Source: Sergeia podlipaevii (taxonomy: Eukaryota; Euglenozoa; Kinetoplastea; Trypanosomatida; Trypanosomatidae). Taken from it: DNA of 14,619 bases. Below the pieces are notes generated by a model. It saw only the letters and a program-made list of their open reading frames with translations. It was not told where the DNA came from and searched no databases. A program made the position numbers and the translations under genes. Location of the stretch: contig JASANZ010001773.1 of the NCBI GenBank assembly GCA_030849805.1, forward strand, positions 1 to 14,619, given 5' to 3'. The first letter of the stretch is position 1; the number at the start of each line of letters is the position of its first letter. Shown here piece after piece: positions 8,660 through 14,619 of the stretch.

Positions 8660-8702
8660 CTATATATATATATATATATATATATTTATTTATTTATTTA
8701 TC
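8660..8702. repeat. (TA)n followed by (TTTA)n
   Basis: A TA run of about 25 bases is followed by about four TTTA units. The TTTA part contains overlapping ATTTA pentamers on the sense strand. Confidence 0.85.
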
Positions 8703-9338
8703 GTTACTTTATGTGTCGGATATAACAAGGTATACAAAATGGGGTTTTATATATATATACACATTGGAGATAAACTTTAAGAAAGTAACGGGAGAAAATG
8801 GAGGAAGTTACGAGTAGACTAGCGTATGTAAAAAGTCACCTTGGACAAGAAACGGTAGATAAAAAAAAAAAAAGAAGAAGAGGGGAGGAAGGAAGGGAAC
8901 ATGTCCAGGAATAGATATATATACTTGAAGAAGAATGAAGAATTACGGCACCTAGTCTTTGCTCTTCTTATCTTCCCTTTTTCCCTCTTTTATTATTTAT
9001 TTGTTTATTCAGTGCTTTGATTGCTGTTTGCTATCACTTTCTAAACTTTTCATTATTGTTATTGTTTAACTCGATTCTCTCTTTTTTTTTTGGCAAATGC
9101 GCTTTATTTTTACTCTTCATGAGATCAATAAAGGCAAAAAAAGAAAAAGTGAAGGGAATAGACATGCTAGAGGTCTACTTGGCTGATATCAACTCTTAAA
9201 TAAATAGATAAAGTGAGAAAAGGCGTGAGAAGGAAAAAAAAATTGAGTACGAACGTATGCGAAGGAAATTAGTAAATGAGAAAAATGAAGATGTAGTAGG
9301 AAATATATAACGTTATATACGAATTTATTAACTTTAAA

Positions 9339-9361
9339 TATATATATATAGAGAGAGAGAG
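9339..9361. repeat. Compound (TA)n(GA)n microsatellite
   Basis: This is the third copy of the TA-to-GA junction in the window, in the same orientation as those at 649-676 and 5077-5099. Confidence 0.85.
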
Positions 9362-9494
9362 AAGAAAAAAATGTGATGGTGATATCAATGCGAGCACATA
9401 GATAACATTTTGCTCTGTTTGATGTGCAAGTGATTTCTTTGGTAAAGGAACGCGTTATGTAGTCTTCTCTCTTTATTTTTATATTCCACTGTAT

Positions 9495-9579
9495 CCATCT
9501 CTCTCCTTCTCTTTCTTTCTCGCAAACTTTTTTTTTGCTATTTGTTTGTTTGACTATCACGCAATACAAATGCACATAG
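9495..9579 (+). promoter_or_regulatory. Putative trans-splice acceptor of elongase D
   Basis: A 27-base pyrimidine-rich tract (9495-9521) is followed by its first AG at 9578-9579, giving a 129-base leader with no upstream ATG. A second AG at 9621-9622 follows a shorter tract. The pyrimidine run at about 9690-9703 is too close to the start to serve, because no AG follows it before the ATG. Confidence 0.5.
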
Positions 9580-9708
9580 ATTGATCAATAATATATATAT
9601 ACCTATACCTATTATTCCTCAGAGAAAGAGAGAGACAAAAAGAAAAGAAAGGGGTATCAAAGGCAATTATTAGGATCGACACAAGCGCATCTCTTCTTCT
9701 TTTGGATA

Positions 9709-10626
9709 ATGGAGTGGATTAACAATATAGCCGAGAACTACGACGGATACGCCCTGCGCGAGTGGCTGCGCGCGCACGATGACGTGGCGATCTTCCTTGC
9801 CGGTCTCTACCTCGCCTTTGTCTTTAAGGGCCCTGCTATCATCTCACGCGTGCTGCCCCCGGGCCCTGTGGATGCGAAGGGGGTTCGCCAGAAGCCTGCC
9901 TGGCTCCGTATCCCTTGGGTTATGTGGAACCTGTTTCTCTCCGTCTTCTCTCTCTACGGCACCACCACGGTGACCCCCTACGTCCTTGACAGCGTCAAGA
10001 AGAGCGGCCTGCGTAACACCCTCTGCACGTTGGACAACAAGAACTACTACGAGGGTCCTGTTGGCCTTGCCCTTGGCCTTTTCGTGATCTCCAAGCTGCC
10101 TGAGTTTATGGACACGGTCTTTCTGCTTCTCAGTGGTAAGAAAGACTTGCCCTTCTTACAGTGGTTCCACCACGTCACAACGTTTCTTTTTGTCTGGCAC
10201 GAGTACGCCGTTGGTAGCAGCGCTCTCTACTTCTCTGCCTCTCTCAACTACACCGTGCACACCATCATGTACTTCTACTTTGCCCTCGCAGAAGCTGGAC
10301 TCAAGAGACAGGTGAAGCCCTTCGCGCCTGTTATTACTCTTATCCAGATTGCTCAGATGTTGTCTGGTCTGGCGTTCATCATCACCATAACCCACAACAA
10401 GTACCTCGATATTGCAGCCGGGAGGAGCGACACCGCCCCTGGTGCGTGCTCTGGCACCCCGTGGAGCTCTACTCGTGTGAACATTTTCATTGCGGTGGTG
10501 AACTTCATTCTCTTCGCGCAGATGTTCATCAACTCGTACGCGCCGTGGAACAAAAAGAAGAGGCAGCAGAAGCCGGCCGCTGCCGCCTCCGTCACTGTTG
10601 GTGCGAAGCAGACGAAGAAACAGTAG
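9709..10626 (+). CDS. ELO: ELO-family fatty acid elongase D (QxxHH type)
   Basis: A complete 305-residue ELO elongase of the ER membrane. The motifs are K129xxE132xxD135T136, N180xxxH184xxM187Y188 and T210xxQ213xxQ216. The catalytic box reads Q151-W-F-H154-H155, with Gln in place of the first His. The second His of the box, which structural work on human ELOVL7 identifies as the acyl-carrying residue, is kept, so activity is still expected. Seven hydrophobic segments are visible, at about 25-41, 68-92, 116-141, 148-167, 171-195, 205-229 and 256-276. Cys106 and Cys247 are the luminal pair. The loop after TM1 (about 43-66) is long and rich in Pro and Gly. The N-terminus YDGYAxxxWL is shared with E, its nearest relative. 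The ATG at 9709 is the first after the proposed splice site. The basic, Ala-rich tail ends in QTKKQ, a degenerate dilysine signal with Gln at -5 and Thr at -4. Substrate chain length is not known. Confidence 0.95.
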   Translation: MEWINNIAENYDGYALREWLRAHDDVAIFLAGLYLAFVFKGPAIISRVLPPGPVDAKGVRQKPAWLRIPWVMWNLFLSVFSLYGTTTVTPYVLDSVKKSGLRNTLCTLDNKNYYEGPVGLALGLFVISKLPEFMDTVFLLLSGKKDLPFLQWFHHVTTFLFVWHEYAVGSSALYFSASLNYTVHTIMYFYFALAEAGLKRQVKPFAPVITLIQIAQMLSGLAFIITITHNKYLDIAAGRSDTAPGACSGTPWSSTRVNIFIAVVNFILFAQMFINSYAPWNKKKRQQKPAAAASVTVGAKQTKKQ

Positions 10627-10737
10627 GATAAACACGCTCCGTTAGACATATTGTTTTTTTTCCCCACTTTACTTTATCTTATTTATTTATATGGTTGCTT
10701 ATTTTTACGATTACTCACACATGCATTTTTGCAATGT

Positions 10738-10769
10738 TACTATTATTATTATTATTATTATTATTATTT
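10738..10769. repeat. (TTA)n trinucleotide repeat
   Basis: About ten TTA units lie in the 3' flank of elongase D. A shorter run of the same unit is at 11300-11323. Confidence 0.85.
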
Positions 10770-10989
10770 TCCTACTTGTTCGGCTGCGCTACATGCACGA
10801 TGAAACTTGTCATTCATCAGTTCTGACTTTTTTTTCATTTTTGTTGTTTATTGTTATCATCACACTTTGTAGCGAGCGATTCCTTTCTTTCTCTCTTTCT
10901 TTCTTTCGTGCGTGCGTGCGCGTATCAGCCTCTCCTCCTCTTCGCTTTGTTTATCATTTATATCTTTAGTCGTTTGTTATCGTTTTATT

Positions 10990-11013
10990 TTTGTTGTTGT
11001 TGTTGTTGTTGTT
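10990..11013. repeat. (TTG)n trinucleotide repeat
   Basis: About eight TTG units in the D-E spacer. Confidence 0.85.
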
Positions 11014-12484
11014 ATTTTTTACGGGTGGAGTCACAACTTTTTTTTTTTTGAGTGGAATGCACTCATTTCTTTCTGTTTATCGTTTTTTTTCTTCTTCTTT
11101 TTTCGTGTGTCTAACACATCAATTGTTTCTTTGCTTTTTCACATGTGTATTATATAATGTTTGCCAAACGCTGAGGGGTCGCCACGACTGTTACTCTTTT
11201 TTTGTTGTTGTTTTCTTTCCCCCTCTCCTGAAAGCACACGCGTGCGCGCATGCACGCAAATGCACATATACACAGTATTCTGCTGATGAGCGTATTCATT
11301 TTATTATTATTATTATTATTATTTGCTGCTGTGATGTGTGTGTATTCTTTTTAAACCAACATGGCGCTATCAAGCATGGGAATACCCACATTGTAAAACT
11401 AGAACTTGAGGATGGAGAGTGCATTTGATACATATTCTAAAAAAGATAAAACTATTAAAAAAGGAGAGGGCAGAAAAGTACCACTTTGACATTAAGCATA
11501 AACGGAAGGCAAGCACCTCGATAGAAGAGAGAGAGAGAGGGATGAGCAAGAACTGAAAGTGGTAGGTGGATACGTAGCTATGTACGTTTTTGTATAGTGT
11601 GTTTTGCATTACTACGCGAGTATCACAACCTCCACAAAGATGGCGGTGATATGCTCACTGGTGATGTTTATTTTTCCAATCAACTATATGTACATTTGTA
11701 GCAAATATGATAGTCCTTTCTTTTTTTTTTTATGTACTGTGATTGCTTGTTTATCTGTTACTCAACCGACGAGCAAAAAAAATTGATATACTTTTTAAAA
11801 AAGAGGCTGGAAAATTTCTGTTTGATGAAGATCAAAAAAAAAAAAAAAAGAAATGTGCGCGTTTGTTAAGCTTCTACCTCTAAATGTCGAAGGAAAAAAG
11901 TAATGAAAGGTAGAGCCAAATACTGTTGAATATTCTTTAGAAATGATTTGTTTTATTTTCTATTATTGCTGAGCAATTTGAATACATACAAATACTATGT
12001 ATATGTTTTCCTCTCTCTCTCGATCTTATGTAACTAGTCACGCATTGTTCTAACACTGGGTACAACCTTCATTGCAGTGCGACTGACTTGCTTTCTTTGG
12101 TCATTTTAAGGAAATGAAAGGAAGGGGAGGAAAGAAGATAAATATACACTTAAACGAAAAAAAAATGCACTTTTGATTGCTTTTGGTGTTTTTGTTGTTG
12201 TTGTTTTCAGCAATAAATCAGTAGGATGTTCATGGAGTAGGCAATTTGATCAGCACATACTTTTTCTTTCAACATGCGTACCTATATATGATTGTGTAAC
12301 CACCTTTCATATTCCACCCCTTTTCGCTCTCTGTTTACTTTATTTTTTATATATTATATTTTTTCACATTTTTTTGTGGCTTTTTTAGATTTTAGATTTC
12401 AGTAGGTGAGTTTCTTTCTTCTCTTCGTGTGAACTTTTTGTGATTTTTTGTTTGTTGCTGTTTCCACTGTGAGGTGCTTAAGTA

Positions 12485-12522
12485 TTTTTTTTTCTCTTCT
12501 ATCGTTAAATTGCTTACTATAG
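12485..12522 (+). promoter_or_regulatory. Putative trans-splice acceptor of elongase E
   Basis: The pyrimidine tract at 12485-12500 is followed by its first AG at 12521-12522, giving a 137-base leader without ATG. AGs at 12541-12542 and 12566-12567 are alternatives. A stronger pyrimidine tract at about 12614-12648 lies closer to the gene, but the first AG after it is inside codon 2 of E (12664-12665), and its use would remove the start codon. Confidence 0.4.
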
Positions 12523-12659
12523 CTTCCACATTATTAACTAAGGCGACTATACAATCCTTTCTTTAAGTGTGTGTGTGTGTGTCGCTTTCATTGCTGTTTC
12601 CTGACACGCAACACTTTTTTTTTCAATCTCTCTCTATATTGTCTATCCACAAACACGCG

Positions 12660-13544
12660 ATGCAGTGGCTAGATAATTACGGTGATAACGTGTATGATGG
12701 CTACGCGGTCAAGCAGTGGCTTCATGAAAATGTGGATATCGCCATCTACATCTCAGCCTTGTACTTGGCCTTCGTCTTCAAGGGACCTGACCTCGTGCAA
12801 TACGTCTTTAAAGGCAAGCAAAACGTCGCCCTCATTAAGAAGATGTGGATGGTGTGGAACATTGGTCTCACTGTATTTTCTTTCTACGGGTCTGTTCGTG
12901 TGATCCCCGTGATGATCAGCAATCTCCAAAAATATGGCCTGCGTGACTCCCTCTGCACATTTCGAGAAGATCAGTTCTACACCACTCGCGTCGGCTTCGC
13001 CATGGGCCTCTTCTGCATCTCCAAGCTTCCTGAGTTTGGCGATACGTTCTTTCTGATCCTCAGCGGCAAGCGCGACCTGCCCTTCTTACAGTGGTTCCAT
13101 CACGTCACGATCTTTCTGTATTGCTGGCTTGCGTATCAGCAGGCCTCGCCGATTATGATCATTATTGCGACCATGAACTACCCCATTCATACTATCATGT
13201 ACTTTTACTTTGCACTCGCGGAGGGCGGGTTTAGGGACAAGGTCAGGCCCTATGGTATGTACATTACCATTCTCCAGATCATGCAGATGGTGATTGGTCT
13301 TACCTCAACTTGCTACGTGTTGTTCCTCAAGGACAGCGATGCGGCCGCGGGGCTCGCGAAAGGAGCCCTTGGTACGTGCGCCGGCCCTACACGCGCGGTG
13401 GTACGCGGTCAGATAGGTATCTACGGCGCAAACCTTATCATGTTTACGCGTATGTTTCTTCAGCAGAACGTGTGGAACAAGGAAAGGTGTGCCAGCCCGG
13501 TGACGGCCACCGCTCCCCGCGCGGAGAAGCCGAAGAAGAACTAA
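12660..13544 (+). CDS. ELO: ELO-family fatty acid elongase E (QxxHH type)
   Basis: A complete 294-residue ELO elongase, predicted to be an ER 3-ketoacyl-CoA synthase. The motifs are K122xxE125xxD128T129, N173xxxH177xxM180Y181 and T203xxQ206xxQ209. The catalytic box is Q144-W-F-H147-H148, with the same Gln-for-His change as D. Seven hydrophobic segments are visible, at about 26-42, 62-86, 110-134, 141-160, 163-188, 198-223 and 251-267. Cys99 and Cys240 are the luminal pair. The ATG at 12660 was chosen because the frame upstream of it is pyrimidine-rich leader sequence, and because the N-terminus then matches D (YDGYAxxxWL and LYLAFVFKGP). The loop after TM1 is shorter than in D. The tail ends in KPKKN, which fits KxKxx ER retrieval. 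D and E probably arose by duplication, but they differ enough at the protein level to have different chain-length ranges, which sequence alone does not reveal. Confidence 0.95.
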   Translation: MQWLDNYGDNVYDGYAVKQWLHENVDIAIYISALYLAFVFKGPDLVQYVFKGKQNVALIKKMWMVWNIGLTVFSFYGSVRVIPVMISNLQKYGLRDSLCTFREDQFYTTRVGFAMGLFCISKLPEFGDTFFLILSGKRDLPFLQWFHHVTIFLYCWLAYQQASPIMIIIATMNYPIHTIMYFYFALAEGGFRDKVRPYGMYITILQIMQMVIGLTSTCYVLFLKDSDAAAGLAKGALGTCAGPTRAVVRGQIGIYGANLIMFTRMFLQQNVWNKERCASPVTATAPRAEKPKKN

Positions 13545-13554
13545 ATGAATGAAT

Positions 13555-13579
13555 GAGAGAGAGAGAGAGAGAGGGGGGG
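13555..13579. repeat. (GA)n tract ending in a G run
   Basis: About nine GA units end in seven G, a few bases after the stop codon of elongase E. Confidence 0.8.
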
Positions 13580-14031
13580 TAGAGAGCGCATGACAGCACT
13601 GTTCTTCTAGCTGTTGTTGTTTATCTTATATCTTGCGCTTTTTTCTACGTTATTTTTTCATTATTTTTCCTTTCCCCCCTCCCCCTTCCTCTTGTAGACG
13701 CGTGGGTTTTTCTTTATGTTATGACCCATTTTTTTTTTTTTGAGTTGTTGTCGTTGTTGTTATATTTGGTGCCTTTTGTTGTTGTATATATGTTTCTTCA
13801 ATCAGTAAGTTAAGAGAGAAAGAGAAGAAGAAGAAGTGTTTAATGCTCCCTAGTAGTACTTCTACGTTGTTGGCGGTGCTTTATGAAAAAAAAATTTCTT
13901 TTTGTCTTCGTTGTTGTGGCTTTTCTAATGGATGCGGAAAGAAGAAGGGGTAGGAGAAGGGCAAAGTGTGCTTGGTGCTTTTGGCTGAGAGATCTTTTAT
14001 TATTATTAATTTTTTTTTTTCCTTTTTCGTT

Positions 14032-14049
14032 AAAAAAAAAAAAAAAAAA
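14032..14049. repeat. A18 homopolymer
   Basis: This is the longest homopolymer in the window. Its exact length is prone to sequencing error. Confidence 0.85.
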
Positions 14050-14593
14050 TTACCCGATTACAACGGCAAAGTACGAAAGAAACGCATCATTCCCAACATC
14101 ACTGCAGACTGAGTTCCTCTTAATATATGCTTTTTTCTTTTGTTTTTGTTTTTTTTTGTTTTTTGTTTTGGAAGGTGGATTACATATATATATATTCGTT
14201 TGTTATTTGACGAGTTTTTTTTTTCGTTTGTTTTTTGGAGGGTGTTAACTTTTATTTATTAATTGGTGTCTTTTTTTTTTTCTTTCTCTCTCCCCCTTTC
14301 CCATATGGTTCCACTGAGCACGACAAGGTGGTTCTCGTTGTGCATCTTGCAAATGATATATATATATATCTGATAGATTGAAAAGCGTCGAAGTACATGG
14401 TGAAAGGAAAAGATATAAATCAATGAAAAAAATTGAGGGCGAAAGTTACGTAAACAGAGACAAAATGGAAGATTAGATGAACCACTGTTGATATACGTGA
14501 TGAACCTTTCGCTAGTTGCACGTGTGTGTATGCGTGTGTGTGTGTGTGCATGTTTTCCCAAGTAAGCCAGTAGATCTATATGTATATTTATTG

Positions 14594-14610
14594 GTGCATG
14601 CATGCATGCG
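14594..14610. repeat. (GCAT)n tetranucleotide repeat
   Basis: Four GCAT/TGCA units form a self-complementary tract near the end of the window. Confidence 0.75.
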
Positions 14611-14619
14611 GCTATCATT

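Larger units (their letters stand above)
7927..9708. other. Spacer between elongases C and D
   Basis: About 1.8 kb of AT-rich sequence. It starts with a purine-rich 3' region (about 7927-8130) and continues with an (AT)n(ATG)n tract (8151-8192), pyrimidine-rich stretches (about 8280-8460), a T8A9 palindrome (8611-8627), a (TA)n(TTTA)n tract (about 8660-8702) and a (TA)n(GA)n tract (about 9339-9361), before the leader of D. Open frames here are low-complexity. I see no gene, RNA or mobile element. Confidence 0.65.
10627..12659. other. Spacer between elongases D and E
   Basis: About 2.0 kb of AT-rich sequence. It contains (TTA)n at about 10738-10769 and 11300-11323, (TTG)n at 10990-11013, pyrimidine-rich stretches (about 10880-11110), an alternating purine-pyrimidine GC-rich tract (11234-11258), poly-A at about 11833-11849 and the leader of E. 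The part from about 11350 to 11800 is less repetitive than the rest and contains a 48-codon hydrophobic open frame (11640-11786) that I do not accept as a gene. I see no RNA gene or transposon. Confidence 0.6.
13545..14619. other. Downstream flank of elongase E
   Basis: This should be the 3' UTR of E and further spacer. It starts with a (GA)n tract (about 13555-13573) and a G run, then turns T-rich with a run of about 12 T at about 13730-13741, an A18 run (14032-14049), more T-rich sequence to about 14280, a TG tract (about 14520-14550) and a GCAT repeat (14594-14610). Open frames at 13883-14248 (+) and 14259-14618 (-) are low-complexity translations with no recognisable domain. No sixth elongase starts before the window ends. 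Confidence 0.65.

Noticed and set aside
12567..12659. Possible N-terminal extension of elongase E
   Set aside because: The upstream codons are GT-repeat and pyrimidine tract with no ATG, and the D paralogue has no such extension.
13883..14248. 121-codon frame downstream of elongase E starting MKKKFLF
   Set aside because: It looks like a signal peptide at first, but the rest is poly-F, poly-K and low-complexity sequence caused by T and A runs.
1..14619. CRISPR arrays, bacterial operons, insertion sequences or tRNA genes
   Set aside because: Only microsatellite repeats are present. No spaced direct repeats, transposase frames, terminal inverted repeats or cloverleaf sequences with tRNA box elements were seen.

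Overview
The window looks like nuclear DNA from a trypanosomatid (kinetoplastid flagellate). Five intronless genes of one family lie head to tail on the + strand, with no strand switch. They are separated by 1.8-2.4 kb of AT-rich spacer full of microsatellites and homopolymer runs. A pyrimidine tract followed by an AG lies within about 140-240 bases upstream of each start codon, the arrangement expected for spliced-leader trans-splicing of a polycistronic transcript. The coding sequences are clearly more GC-rich than the spacers. I cannot name the genus.

All five genes encode ELO-type very-long-chain fatty acid elongases (3-ketoacyl-CoA synthases of the ER membrane). Each keeps the family signatures KxxExxDT, (H/Q)xxHH, NxxxHxxMY and TxxQxxQ. 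They are at 869-1645 (A), 3659-4594 (B), 7027-7926 (C), 9709-10626 (D) and 12660-13544 (E). They form three subgroups: A and B are close relatives with an HWYHH box, C stands alone with HWYHH, and D and E are close relatives with QWFHH. In trypanosomes ELO enzymes carry out bulk fatty acid synthesis. In Trypanosoma brucei, ELO1, ELO2 and ELO3 extend C4 to C10, C10 to C14 and C14 to C18 in turn, and ELO4 extends C20 polyunsaturated acids. A five-gene array could therefore be a modular chain-length assembly line, but sequence alone does not assign a chain length to each copy.

Gene A is abnormal. It lacks the whole seventh membrane segment, and the single ambiguous base of the window (n at 1606) lies exactly where that segment should be. 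A bad contig join is the most likely cause, although a real deletion cannot be excluded.

The spacers (1-868, 1646-3658, 4595-7026, 7927-9708, 10627-12659, 13545-14619) hold no convincing protein gene, RNA gene or mobile element. They contain UTR-type sequence, putative trans-splice acceptors, (TA)n, (CA)n, (GA)n, (TTG)n, (TTA)n and (ATG)n tracts, and poly-A or poly-T runs. I found no undescribed system. The points worth following up are the gene A lesion, the Gln-for-His change in D and E, the gene conversion-like patch between A and B, the C-terminal dilysine signals, and the splice-acceptor ambiguity at the start of E.
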